Shown: positions 1 to 11,924 of the stretch, in pieces
Layout: each line of letters starts with the position of its first letter
How positions within the stretch are numbered: position 1 is the first letter of the stretch
Assembly: GCA_033557835.1 (NCBI GenBank)
Contig: JAWQRO010000253.1
Location: 1 to 46,315, forward strand
Source: Helochares maculicollis
Taxonomy: Eukaryota; Arthropoda; Insecta; Coleoptera; Hydrophilidae
Direction of reading: 5' to 3'
DNA length: 46,315 nt
Notes under the pieces: model-generated
The model's database searches: none
Seen by the model: the letters and a program-made list of their open reading frames with translations, nothing else
Told to the model about the DNA's origin: nothing
Translations under genes and position numbers: made by a program

Positions 1-457
1 ATATGTATGGTGCTTGCTTGTGAAAACTAGTAGTCTTTTTTCCTAAAATAGGCAACACTACAGCCGGCACCTGTGTCAAATTTTGTACCTACATTCTTAG
101 TAGTTAATGAGCCTTTGTTTCCTCTAGAAATGTGCAGTTTTCGATTTGTAGAATGAGTGAGCGAATTCAGTAAAAAAGCTGCATTAAATTTAGCCTCAAA
201 AATGAAATTTCGGCTTGCGAAACAGTGTTGCTAAAGACAATTGGTAACACTATTTAGAGCAAGTGTTTTTGATTCGTTTAAGATGCCCAAAGAAAGTAAA
301 GATTCCGTTGAACACGTCCGGAATTTTCGTGAGCAGATACTGATGAAGCCCTCGCTAAGGAAGTCATGGATTTAATGCTAAAAATTACTCGATTGATAGA
401 CAATTAGAGATCTTGTCGACAGTATTTAGATATTGTTTCGGTCGCTTTTGAACGATC
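1..457. other. No gene seen; flank of mariner relic A
   Basis: No coding region is recognisable here. A short frame beginning with ATG near 283 does not resemble a transposase amino terminus, although by position this stretch could hold the decayed 5' part of the mariner relic that begins at 458. I found no terminal inverted repeat. Confidence 0.5.
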
Positions 458-720
458 ATATGGGCCTGGGACGAATCGTATCTAGTTTCGTTCCAAACAC
501 ACTCAATTTTTTGGAAAAAAGAGCATGTAGGCATACGATTTTGGGTGGAAACTTTCGGTTTCTGCGATCAAAATACCTCTCTTCACACTACATTGGCTAT
601 TCGCAACCATTCCACTCATGTCGTTATGCAACTTTCCTATTCCTTAGATTTTGCTTCTTATGATTTCTGCCTCTCCATGAAATAAAAAAAATTTGGAAGA
701 TCGATCTCAACAACTTTAAA
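458..720 (+). pseudogene. Mariner/Tc1-type transposase relic A (catalytic core)
   Basis: This is a decayed piece of a mariner-family DDD transposase, the nuclear enzyme that cuts and pastes its own element at TA sites. One open frame carries WDES at about 467-478, resembling the first catalytic motif (GDES/GDET). It then has CDQN at 563-574 with LHTTLAIR, resembling the second motif (HDNAP..HTAL.IR), and YSLDFASYDFCL at 629-664, the YSPDLAPCDFFLF third motif. All three acidic residues survive, but only 31 residues separate the second and third Asp instead of the usual 34. About 60 residues between the first and second Asp are also missing. After 683 only weak similarity continues to about 720. 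The HTH amino terminus and the terminal repeats are not visible. The residue pattern (ASYDF) differs from that of the neighbouring minus-strand relic, so this is a separate insertion of another mariner lineage. The family is confident; the subfamily is not assigned. Confidence 0.72.
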
Positions 721-774
721 GGGAATCAAATCAATTTGAAATAATAATTGACCCTTTATGTTTTATTATATACC

Positions 775-1694
775 CAATTTTGCTTCTGCCGCTTCCCCCA
801 ACATGTGTTTTAAGAAATGGGTCATGCATTTACGATTCAAAAATTGTTCATCGCTAGCCAGTACTTATTCTCATATTTTGGAGGCTACTTTTGACTTGTC
901 CATAAAAACCTAATTGTTGGTCAGCTAGGCCATACACCATTGACTGAAACAAGTGTTTGTCGAAGAGAGCAATGTTTGGAGAACACAGGAGGTAGAGGAG
1001 GACTTCCCATTTCAGCGTTTCTAAGTACGGTTCACCGGTTGTACAACATTTACAATTGTTAGAGGCCCTGCGATTGCTTCAGTCGGTTTTAGCAGCTCAT
1101 AATACAATACACCGAGGTGGTCCCACAGACTTTCAAGCATGATCTTGGAACTAAGAATATTCCATTTGGCCGTCGATATGGAAGCATTGCCTACAGACCT
1201 CCATGATTTTCTGCGCTTTACGTTAACGTAATGATCCAATTTTTCGTCCTCAGTCACATTCCGATACACAAATGTCTTCTGTCTTTACCTTTTAAGCAGC
1301 TGTTTACAAGCAAACAAAAGCTGTTCAACATCTCTCGGGTTTAACTTGTACGACATCCAATTTTCTTGTTTCTGAATCATTACCTTACCCCATGACTTGA
1401 CACGTTTTTTAGATACTCTTAATGATGTTGACAAGTCTTCTTGTGCTTGGAACAAATATTCATGAAGTAATACCGCCACTTGTGTACATGTGAAAACCTT
1501 ATCACTTCCATTACCATGTTGGTCGTCGATGTCAAAATTCTCGTTCTTGCAGCCATTCACCACAAGTTCTTTCACTAGCAACTGTCTCACTATAAGTATT
1601 TGAGATCATTCCATAAGCCTCATCCACAGTTTTTTTCATAATGAAGTAGAAAAGTAAAACCTCCCGCAAATGATGTTGGTTCGTAAATTGACAT
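775..1694 (-). pseudogene. Mos1-like mariner transposase relic B
   Basis: This is a nearly full-length but broken mariner transposase read on the minus strand. A plausible ATG lies at 1694, followed by VLLFYFIMKKTVDEAYGMIS, typical of the mariner amino terminus. After a frameshift come FDIDDQHGNG and a helix-turn-helix segment (EDLSTSLRVSKKRVKS). Next are IQKQENWMSYKLNPRDVEQL and, past 1285, TEDEKL...KRRKSW (first catalytic Asp), STAKWNILSSKIMLESLWD and YYELLKPTEAIAG. A deletion of about 40-50 codons around 1030-1070 removes the second catalytic Asp region (HDNARPH). The frame resumes with YLETLKWEVL, ALFDKHLFQSM (third Asp kept) and VYGLADQQ, then fades near 775. Frameshifts, stops and the deletion make it inactive. 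The order and wording follow the mauritiana-type lineage of Mos1, though a related subfamily is possible. Terminal repeats were not identified. It faces relic A tail to tail. Confidence 0.88.
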
Positions 1695-2995
1695 TTTTAA
1701 TCAACTTTATGAAATGAACGCAAATCGACTAATGCTACGATGGGGTATGTTGACAAATGCCCACATTTGTTATAACATCTACATATTGTTATTGAAATCG
1801 CCACTTACTACTAAAACCATTTATTTTTAAGCAGCAGCAGAAGCAAACTTCTACCTCAAGTATTTAAAAAGTCTTACTATTTTTTATCAAAGTATTACGT
1901 ATATATAATTTGCGGTCTTAAAAAGCTCCGGATCAATTTCAACATGTCGCAGTCATTAATGCTCGGACCGTCATACAATGTAACTTTATTCCATCCAGTT
2001 TGGTGCGAACAGACCCAAAGAACTATGTCTCTGAATTCTTTTTAAATTATCTCAATTCTTAGCTATTGGTTTTAATTGCTGCCACGACGATAACAACAAA
2101 AATAGATGGAGACAATAACAGCCGCGAGATAAGGGGGCGAGCCAACACAATTTCATTCCAGTCTTTACCCCGCCAAGCTCTACGTTAGTGTGTGGAAAGG
2201 ACCTCGACAATAAATTTGAAATTATACAGATAAGTGAGCCCGTATCATCTAAACGTTTGTTATTATGTCGCAGGGTGTTGTTACTAATTGTGGAGTAACG
2301 AGCTGGACCATTTGCTCCTACGGTAGTTAACATACATTCTGGAATTACTACTTTGAAATTAACAATTAATCTAGCTAGAGTATTTATCTGCATGACTATT
2401 GCCCTGCACAAATATTTACTTCTTGCGTATTGCCAGAGACAAAAACAACTTGCCTGCACGTTTGTTGACCAACTCTGTTAGGGTTCGCTGTTTACCACGC
2501 TCTTTTTAGAAGAGAATTTTCTAGGAAAGCTAGATTGAGCTCGTAGAGCACATCGATTTGGTTATTATCCAATGTTTTCTGAAACGTTTTTTCTTATTTT
2601 TACGGACATAATATTGACATGATTGCTGATCATTACTTTTTAACGATCAAATTTTTATAAAATTGCAGAGTTGAAGTTTTATCTGCCACAAGACATTTTT
2701 AATGCAAAGTGAGTACCGACCGCACAGAAGAGGTCATCAACCCCAAATTTAAGCGTCAACAAAATAAATAAGTAAGTAAGGAAATAAAGAAATAAATTCT
2801 TCCCCTTCGCTGTCCCCTGCGCATATAAAAACAGTTCGTATACCTCTCGTGGGAGGTTTCTCGCCACCGAAATTTCGATACGGAACTTGTATAAATACAT
2901 AGAAACCACCACAATAACGAAATCCTGGCCTAAAAGATGATGTTCCTCTCTGGAGACAAACTATATTGCGTATGTGTTCACCACACATGCATAGA
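1695..2995. other. No gene seen
   Basis: The first ~200 bases may include the decayed 5' untranslated region of mariner relic B, but I found no inverted repeat there. A 135-codon minus-strand frame (2052-2459) lies in a somewhat GC-richer patch. Its product shows no domain, signal or motif I recognise, and frames of this length occur by chance in a window of this size, so it is not called a gene. Confidence 0.55.
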
Positions 2996-3022
2996 ATGTG
3001 TGTGTATGTGTGAGTGTGTGCA
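2996..3022. repeat. GT-rich microsatellite (interrupted)
   Basis: This short run of GT dinucleotides is interrupted by TA and GA steps and ends at GCAC. It is a simple-sequence tract with no other visible role. CA-rich pieces just upstream (2980-2990) form its imperfect complement. Confidence 0.75.
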
Positions 3023-5049
3023 CTTGAACTCGAAATATCGTACGATTTCATAAAGTCTCTCATTCCACGAGATTCCAGTGGTGGTCTTACTTGAACTTGG
3101 CGGAGGAGAAACTCCAAACAGAGTATTGGATACTCGTTTAAGAATTCCAATGCAATGCACTCCGCAATGGTCTTATGATATTTGCTTTATATGGTATAAT
3201 CTCATTCACAATATTAAAGAAAACATTGATCCTTCTCCGGCTCCTTCAAGTTGGTTCTTAAGTCCACCTAACAACTTTTTTGATCATATCTAAAAATAAT
3301 CCCCATATTACCGACCTTTTCATTTGCCTTAATCACGTTGTATTCAAACATGGAATAATAATTGATAAAATAAATCAGCTTAGCAGTAAGTCCTCGGGGT
3401 GCCGGAGTCACGTTCGCCCGCTGACACCATTTCTTAAGATATGTTAATCAACCCGAAATCTAAATCCTCAAAGGCAACCCGGCATCAATCTGGAAGAGGA
3501 AATATTATTTTATTTACTTAACGGATGTTAAGGTGCAGCTCAGGTTCCCGTCTTTAAGAGATCATAATAGGCTTAGGAAAAAATCCACGTAGAAGTGCGT
3601 GCCTCAGACTACTTCCAGAGGCTTTACACTTTCCTCCTGGAGTCATTTTATATGAGTTTATTCCTTTTTATTGCAACTACTTGTATACAAATGTTCCTAT
3701 TGCCTTTCGGGAACAGCCTCGTAAATTTAGGAGTTTCAGGGGTCCTTTTCTTACGAATGGCTCGACGCAGCGGCAGCGGCGCTACTTTGGAGCGAGCCCT
3801 TTGATAGCCCGTATCAAATTTAAATGTCAACACATCCATTATCTGCTTTGAATAGTGATTTCTTTTTAAGTTGACCCTGTGATTTACCGGCTTTATTTTT
3901 AAAGCTGCACTGAAAGATTTCCATGGAGATTATTCCATATTATTAGGTTCTATACATTTTTCTTCAGATTTGAATTCACTAGTTTCATTATATTTCACAT
4001 TTGAATATATTGGGTAATAGGTTAGTATGCACGTAGAATAGAAATCGGGTATGATTACTTTGAAAATCCATCATATTTATACAAGCATTAAGAACAAGCG
4101 TGAAAATTAAACAAATTTCCATAAAACTTATGAGAATGAATTCACAAAATGGAATTTTTGTATACAAATTCCGTCTTAATATCCTTCTTAATTGCTATTA
4201 GGGCAGCGGCGGAAGTATTTAATACATAAAAAAGCAAAGGAAAATACGCCTAGTTGATTTAATGAATAATATCTTGAGCATTAATCTTGCGAGTCAGTGT
4301 GTTGTTTCTTACATTAACACAAGACCCAAGCCAATTCCTATGGAAAATAAAGAGTTGAATAATTTCGCAGCTGTGTTCATGGCCAGGTTTGCCCTTGAAC
4401 TTAAGAGCTCCTGTAATAATTTATTTAATAATATATTCTCAATTAGATTATAACAAGCAACTTTTCCCTGGCTTGCATGTTTAAGTAATATAGCGGTTAG
4501 GTGGCTTGGTCATAAGTCTTGGATATTTGCTCACATCAGGTGTATTATTAGACATCCTTGACTATTCAGATGTGTTCCAAGAGAAATGAGTGGCTTTCAA
4601 TTGGTTCTATATTTAAGTATGTGCAATTTCAATTTGTTTCGTAGAGATTTGTTCTCGAGCAATCTCCTAAAAAGTTTCCTTAATACTGCCACAGACATTC
4701 ATTTTCCTTGATCAATGCAATCGCGATTGGTGTCAAAAATGTTCTAGAAGTGCATTTGTCTGAACAACAAATAAAGTAAAGGTCGTAACGGTTCTTACAA
4801 GATTAATTTGTCACAAAATTGAGTTGAATATGGCAAAATGAATTCCGATAACATTGCATCAGTTTCATTATTTTATTTTACAAGCCTGTTTAAATGGTTT
4901 ACCTTATTTAAGTAAGCATACAGATTGTTTATTCTAACCTTGTTTAACCAAATTTATTGAGACAATCCGAGATTGTTTATTTGCGTTTTACATTTTAATT
5001 TTGTTTGCTTAAGATTTACCTCGATGAAACGAATGTAGTTTTGCCCAGT
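3023..5049. other. No gene seen
   Basis: The stretch is AT-rich with only short chance frames. A small GC-richer patch at 3390-3430 and another (GGCAGCGGCGC) at about 3770-3781 stand out locally, but no motif, transposon protein or RNA gene could be recognised. Confidence 0.6.
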
Positions 5050-7235
5050 TCCTACTTGCTCGATGTTATTTAGAAATTGGTGAAAAGCGAAAGGTACCGA
5101 CGAGTCCTTGGAGGTGTTTGCGGAAAACTGCATCGCAGTGATCTTGATCTACACTTCCTCGAGGTGTATTTCGCCTATCGCCAAATGTTGCCGCTAATAT
5201 CCAATTACTGCATTATTGCCTTCGTCGAAGCGGAACAGAGCACAATACCAAAGGAGATAAGTGCAGGTTGCGCTACCTCTGAGATACCTTGAGCAGAATT
5301 TCTTGTAGTTCATTGACCAACGCGATGATCTGTAGCCTAGTTTCGTATCCCAAGCAGGTATGAAAACCATACGTTCTTGTAACAGCATTACGCCCGTAGC
5401 TATTGCCTTCGAATTATCAACTGTTTTATCTATGTTTGTATGCTTTGCGTTCGTTTCACACTATTGGATTACTGAAACACAATGAAGCCATTGACTTCTT
5501 ATCTCCTTGTTGGCACTTAACGTTTACTCTAATGATTGGGCAATTGTCTGGGATACCTTTGGAAAAATCGAAGAATAAAAGTCTATTTCAAACTGCCTCC
5601 ATATTTGCAGTATCAAAGAGTCTTTTATGTGCATAAATTATGCGTTTCTATTTTAGGTTTCATAGAGTCTTTACAATATCAGGCATGCTAATATTCAGCC
5701 ATTAGGATGTAGTTGACTTACATTGGTATCTTAAGACTATTCACGTCAGCCAAACGTTAAGTGCCCTTTCTGGAAATATTGATAACGGCTCGACTTCTGT
5801 GTAGGTGTTCCAATAGTTTACGTTTCGCTGAATTTTTAAACATGCAATTTATGGCTTCGCTGTATACAATAAATATTAAGAGTCACACTGGGTGATTCAT
5901 ATTGTTATAATTCGCATACTTTGATAAAACTAGAGTATTTAACAACTGTTAACCTTAGCAAAATTAGTAATCTCTTGAACCAATAAAATTAGATTTCAAC
6001 AAAGAAATTTCATGTTTATTGCCATAAAACTTTATGGATACAAATTATCTGCAATTGTGTCTGCTGTATTCACAAGAGTGATAGTCCATTAATGAGGTGA
6101 AACACTAAATTTTCTTTATTCTTCTAGTCAAATTGTGTTTCCTCAGGTTCCTACAATTTCATTTATTCCTTTTTTAGAAGTCAATTTCGCAGTCATTTGT
6201 TTGGATCTGAAAGAGACCTAATGAAGTTATACCATTAAGCTAGTTTCGCATGATCACTTGTAGCGTACCGCTCCTCAAGCAATTGCTATGAATTCAGCTA
6301 GTCTCCACGATCAATGGTGTTTTTTCGTTGGATATTTCTGAACATCTAAATGTTCACAGAACATACATTGCTGCATTAAGTTTACTAACTAAAATTCTAT
6401 GTAATACAGTCCTGGTTGGTATTATATGCTTCATACGAGCCATACGCGGAAGGTACACACGTGCGTGATACGTTATGGCACGTAACGAAGCGCAACACGC
6501 ACTTCGACAATAAGGTCGCCTCAGCCAACTAAGATAGGCGGGAAGTCGAGCGATTGTAGTCTTTGTTTCGGCCGATAATCGCCGCCTTCTCCATTGGAAG
6601 ATTTAAGCATAGTTTTTCGCCCCGGAACATAATTTCTCAGTTGTCGCGTTTGTCGAATACGGTTTTTACGTTTGATTTAATAAGCAAATTACGGACTTAC
6701 GCCCTTTTTGTGTATCCGATGAACCATAATTCTGTTCCCCTTGGGTGCAAATAGCGACCTATCCAAATATATGCATAACGTACGTTAGAAAAAAGCGAGT
6801 AAAATTGACACATAGCCACGTTCAATATATAAACGCCCTTTGTTTGGGCACCCCAAGTAACTTTTTTCTGCTTCCAACTATTATCATAATGAAAAGGGCT
6901 ATTAGGTATGGTTTTTAAAGGGAGGAAAGCATGTGAAATAGAGGGAATCAAATTAATTGTATCGTAGTTTCTATTTTCATTTTGGACGGATTTCGAGGGG
7001 TTTTTGATAAAGAGTCGTTGGATGATTATTTTGATTTCCTTTGCAGTATTGCTTGTTTAATTTTAATCATCTGCCGTCTTTATGGTTTGGTGTCTGTTTT
7101 CTGCCGGTGTGGCTTGTCGACGTTTTGATTTTCTGCTTGCTCTTGATTCTAGTCGATTATCTTTGCATGTCAACTTTTTTTTGGAAGCTACTAGCCATTT
7201 TTAACTTACATAAATTGTTGTCCTTTGCTTTGATG
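5050..7235. other. Unassigned; two higher-complexity blocks, no gene
   Basis: Two blocks are less AT-rich than their surroundings. 5050-5400 has an open frame with no recognisable domain. 6395-6760 is rich in CG dinucleotides and alternating ACGTG-type words (about 6450-6500). Either could be a decayed transposon or a regulatory element, and nothing in the translations decides it. 5640-6390 and 6760-7235 are plain AT-rich sequence in which I see nothing. Confidence 0.5.
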
Positions 7236-8175
7236 TGTTGGAGTTATGAGTAACTTTTTGAAACTTTTAATACTTTCTTAACTATCCTACGCGTTTTGTG
7301 TATTTTACACATTTTAGAAACTTCTGAAATTTTGGGAATTCTGCACTTCTCAGAAAAATAATTACTATCTGGCAGTTTCTTTGAAGCTGCATTTACGCAA
7401 CTTTTAAACTTTATTAAGTCTGATATTTTGTTGTTTCGAACATCGAGTTTAAGAAAGAAATCAACCAAAATTACTATACGCATAAGACGGGTAATTTCTT
7501 TGATTCGACAACCTACTGCTAGTAAAACTTTAGGAGCCGTATATTGTTGTGTTCTAATTTTACTTATCCTAATGCTATGAGTAATTTTGTGGACTTACAC
7601 TACTACAATCTACCTATAAGCTAGACTTCTTAGAAAATATAGAAAGTCTGTTTCTTTGACACTGCAATTATAAAATTTCTATTTAGTCAGTGAATTTCTT
7701 CTCGCAAATATCGAGTCATCGAAAATTATTATAAGTGTATGGCGCATAGCCTGTTTGATTCGACCATTGATTACTCTCGATAGAGAATCAAGAGCAAGGC
7801 AAGTCGTTTGCTTTTCATGTATATTGTAATTTTATATACCTTAGCGCTATGAGTAATTTTTTGGACCTTCCACGTTTTTCTACACGTTTTGATATTCTAT
7901 ACATTTTACAAATTTGACTCTTCTGAGAGTTTTCTGATTCTACATTTCCTAGAAAATTACTTACTTATTGGAATCCGCTTCTTTTAGACTGCGTCTATGA
8001 AATTTCTAAACTTTAAAAAACCCTTAACTCTTTATCCTTGAGACTAAGAAGTCATCCAAAATTATTATTAGCATATAACGCATAATCGCTTTGATTCGAC
8101 TACAGATAACGACGTGATTACTATCGATAGACCTTAAGGGGCAAAACCAGTCGTTTATTCGATACACATACAGAT
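7236..8175. repeat. Three diverged tandem copies of a ~300-bp unit
   Basis: The same ordered set of landmarks occurs three times. ATGAGTAA lies near 7246, 7577 and 7849. A TTTTA.A.ATT / TTCT.AGAAAAT segment follows each. The word TTTGATTCGAC lies at 7499, 7754 and 8090. After the last two copies, a related ATTACT.TCGATAGA tract is followed by CAAG/CCAGTCGTTT. The landmark spacings (331/272 and 255/336) show that the units average about 300 bp with large indels. Divergence is high, so the duplication is old. A 79-codon minus-strand frame within copy 1 is not kept in the other copies, which argues against coding. Old local duplication or a satellite fragment are the simplest explanations. Confidence 0.75.
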
Positions 8176-10344
8176 GTTAAGATAGTTATTTTAATTTCTT
8201 AATTAGTGGAGCTTTGAAATTAGCATATCTGGTTTTCTTCAGTTGCTTTTAATGGCGCAACACGGAGTTTTTAGTTGTTTTGGGGGGATTTCCTTATAGG
8301 GGGAGGCATAATTAGTGCTCGGTTCGGTGCCAGGGGGAAGATCCTTGTTTGTGTATGTCGGAGATCGAATTGCATTTACTCACGCGCTTGCTTGCGGGTG
8401 GTTTCTTTGAATACCTGCACGCATCTGATAAAATTCATAGCTAGATAAAGAAATTAAGTTGGTTTAGTTCCTTGGCTTTTTAGGCTTGCATGAACGATGC
8501 TCAACTGCATTTCGTCACGGTATTTTCATCGCGTTATTCGAGTATCATGCTTATTTATAAAATTACTTAACGAGCTACTGACATTCACGACGTTGATTTT
8601 TATCCCAATTATTTTTAATTGTGGCGATATGAAATTTGATTTACCACGAGATACCTATTTGGGTGCCCCCGCCTTAAATTTAAATTAAGTTAGGAGTTGG
8701 GTCTGAAAGCAAGGAAATTTCTCTTCTCTCCCTCGGCCTCTCATTTTCGATCTCTGTCCCTTTTGTTAATTATTTCCTTTTGGTTTCTCTCCCACGCACG
8801 TGCAATTCGCTCTTTTAGCCTTTACTTATTTTTCGGTGTAGCCCTCTCTCTATTTGCGCCCTTCTTTTCTCAGGGTGTATATCACTGTATCTCCGTAACC
8901 GAACATGATCCCAACATCCTTGCATAATGTATTCATACACAAATATTTCCGGATAGCTGGAGGCGCCTCTAGATTTCCCTGGACGCGTTATTTTACTTTA
9001 AAAAACAACGTAACATCAGAGCGGTTGTGGCCTGAAGCCTACTAGACTGGCCAAGAGCGCCTTGGCCTCCAATTTATATCCACCCTTTGTCTTCGCCTCT
9101 GCTGTGTCCCCAGAATCGTCTTGTCCATTATTTATACAAGGAAGATCATTGAGATGCTAACCGCGGGCAACTACGAGCTTTTTATTTTATGTCGTCCGGT
9201 AATGTCAACAGTGATGTTTGTTTATGACCGGAATGTTTGGGAAAGAAAAATGGACGAATGAAAATCTCTAAACTCTTAAATATATAAAGGGGCGCAGAAA
9301 TATTTCAAAAATAAATCTTTCGATTTTTCGCCTGCATATGCGGACTTTAGAAGCCTTGCATAATTTTAGTAATATCATAGTAATAACATTGTCAAAGTAT
9401 AACATGTGAAAAATTTCGTGCTTCCTCGTAATAATTTGTACCGCTCTTATAGTGTATATATAACTAATTGACGCTGCGATGTATCATTACGAGACAAATT
9501 TAAGAATGTTTTTGATAGTAGCGAGATTAAACGCCAACCTCTGTATATATCTATCACTCAATGATAAAAAAAATTCTACTTTCGCTTTGCGTGCACGTGT
9601 TCGACTTATTAAGATGTCTGAAGATTTCAGTTTGGAAATTCAAAATTTGTAGCGCATAGCTGTCTGTTCATAAATATTTATATTATACTATATTATAAAA
9701 TGGCCGCGTTGCGATCGAGGTGAACTTTGGGGCTCTCTATTCTAATGGTACGTGCCAGCTTCTTCAGATACCTATAAAACGAAACTATTTGTTAATTAAA
9801 AGCGCGTTCCTTAAACGCTGTGGTTGAAAAAATCATTCAAATCACATTGAGTAACAATTTCAGTAATTTAAAACAAAGAGGCTATATCAATAATTGAGTT
9901 ACGTATTAGCATATAAATTTTCGGGTCTGACAGCGGTAGGATTGCGACACCACTTAAGCAGGATTTTATTTTAAAAATCCTCATTATTGTACAGTATGTA
10001 CAAAATGTGTGTTGAAATCGAAAAGAAAGCGAGCGCTATCTTATTTAGTTGGCTACGTTACACATCTAAATAAATACCAGCAAGATAACCTATTTTTTCA
10101 TTCGTTTAACTAATCCAAAAGAGATACATATCGCTTCGGGCAGAGCCGCTTTTATCCTCTTTAAAATGCATCAACGTCACCATCAACAATTCAAAAACGT
10201 AAAATCAGTGAACGCTCCTCGTTTACCAAATGCACTCGTTTTTAATTCAGAGAAGATTACATATGAAACATTTTCTGCCATTACAAAACCATCGTTTGTG
10301 ATTTTTGCAATAGACTTATTTTGCGATTTTTGTAAATAATCTTT
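8176..10344. other. No gene seen
   Basis: A G-run patch lies at 8280-8335 and a pyrimidine-rich tract at 8700-8890, whose open frame is a composition effect. A moderately GC-richer block lies at 9000-9200 and might be regulatory. The remainder is AT-rich without recognisable transposon proteins, RNA genes or ordered repeats. Confidence 0.55.
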
Positions 10345-10445
10345 TGGGATAATTAAAATTGGCTAATGATTTGGCTGCAAAAAGCTGCTTAATTGCGCCA
10401 TTAGATGCTATTTATAGAATTCTGGTGTATGGATGGATTAAGCTC
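10345..10445. promoter_or_regulatory. Candidate conserved non-coding element
   Basis: A compact block carries TAAT-type cores next to non-AT words (GGCTAATGATTTGGCTGC, then GCTTAATTGCGCCATTAGA). This texture is seen in fly developmental enhancers. No start codon, frame or splice context supports coding. The call is an inference from composition and motif density; no alignment was available. Confidence 0.3.
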
Positions 10446-11264
10446 AAACAAAACAAACGGTCGTTAACTTGAAGCGGATGTATGAAATGTCTGCACATAT
10501 TCTAGTGTGCAGTGAGAGAACAGGAATAGAGATTTATTGTGTGCCACGGAAAACTGGAGATTCATTGAGGGAAGGAGCTTCCTTTGAAAACGCATGTAGC
10601 CGGCGTTCGATTTTCCTCCAAGCTCCTATCGGGGGCTAAGTTGAACACAGAGTATCCAGGAATCGCAAATGAGTGAACTGAAACTTATTGCGGTGCTTGA
10701 AAACCGATCTGGAGATCTACAAATGTTCGGAAGGGTTTTTTGTACTTTGCACTCCCTTTTTAGCTGTTTTCTTTTGTTTCGGATCTACTCAGGATCTGAC
10801 AAAATTAAATTTAGTTCATGCTGCGAATGGAGTGTCGATAGAGTACAGGTCTTGAATTTTTAACAGTGAGTCAACTGCATGATTTTGCGTTGGTTTTAGC
10901 ACATTTTTAGCACGTGCGGAGGCTGCACTTCTGTATTGTATACAGATGCATTGCCCACCTTAAGAAAGTTCTATCTAGAAATATTTTGCAGAGAGCCTTC
11001 GTTAAAGCAGTCTAAATGAAGGTGACCCTGCTTAAAGTATGGGCATTTAGCGTGTGAACGTGCCTTATCACTACGACTTCTTTAATTATCGGTTTAATAG
11101 AGCCATCTGCAAGAATCGCTTTTTGTCTTTTTTTGGTGACCATTCACTAAATCACTCTAATTACATAAATTGCGTCGTAAATTTAAAATGTGGCCAACAT
11201 TGGACATCCGTAATTTCATTTTACATGTTTACCTACACACTGTGCTGTGTTTAACCAATAACAT
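10446..11264. other. No gene seen
   Basis: No recognisable protein, RNA or repeat is present. A 19-bp word near 11204-11222 recurs with one mismatch at about 44311; this is reported as an observation. Confidence 0.55.
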
Positions 11265-11345
11265 TGATATAATAATTCGTAATTGCCAATTAAATTTTTA
11301 TTTAGTCATTAATGTTAATTGATGATAGTTGGAAAAACACGGATG
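11265..11345. promoter_or_regulatory. Homeodomain-type site cluster
   Basis: Within about 60 bases there are several TAATT/ATTA cores in different contexts: CGTAATTGCC, CCAATTAAA, TCATTAATG and GTTAATTGATGAT. Such clusters are typical of homeodomain targets. AT-rich DNA yields these cores easily, so the density is suggestive only. The block is followed within 60 bp by a second candidate element. Confidence 0.33.
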
Positions 11346-11399
11346 CCCATTTTACTGACATTTAAAATATGTTTATCAAGTTGTGCGTTTGTGTGGTGT

Positions 11400-11600
11400 A
11401 CGTCTGTGTTGTGGTAATTGAAATTATAATGGAATTCACCGAATCATATCATATCGCTTCTCGTTTGGTAAATAATTGTGCGGAGGCAGCTAATGAAACG
11501 GATAACTGTTCGATGCCCGCCCCTCTGACTATGTCATAATTGTTTATTAATCGCATTCTTTCATTCCTTCGGAGATTTCAATAATTATAGCAATCTGGTA
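11400..11600. promoter_or_regulatory. Candidate conserved non-coding element
   Basis: This is a higher-complexity block with CGGAGGCAGCTAATGAAACG, a CGCCCC tract and GTTTATTAATCGCATTC (Hox/Cdx-like TTTATTA). No frame is kept across it and no transposon protein is visible. It forms a pair with the site cluster just upstream, and together they could be one enhancer. Inference only. Confidence 0.35.
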
Positions 11601-11924
11601 ATAGCACATTAATTCTATTGTTTCCGGGATATAATTTTTTGAATTTCAAATAAATGTTCTTTATATTCTGCATAAGACCTCTCTGTGTTCTAAGCAAAAA
11701 TTGTGAGTGTTCTGTTAAAAAAGCTATATGCTTTACGAAAAAAGTATTCGGGACATCAATTGAGTGTATTACATATAAAAATTATAACGCTAAAAGGGTC
11801 AAACGCCTCTTTATGGGTACGGCAGTCCTGAAGCTCGCGTGGTGATTTCTCAAAGTTTAGTTGCCATCGCAAGTTTTACTGCTCTGTGGGTAGCCAGCTA
11901 TTGTGTATATGTGTATTGTAATCT

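Noticed and set aside
2052..2459. 135-codon minus-strand frame, the longest in the window
   Set aside because: No domain, signal or family wording; frames of 100-135 codons occur several times here, on both strands, as expected by chance.
8700..8927. Forward frame with hydrophobic, signal-peptide-like product
   Set aside because: Explained by the pyrimidine-rich tract, which encodes Leu, Ser and Phe; no conserved motif.
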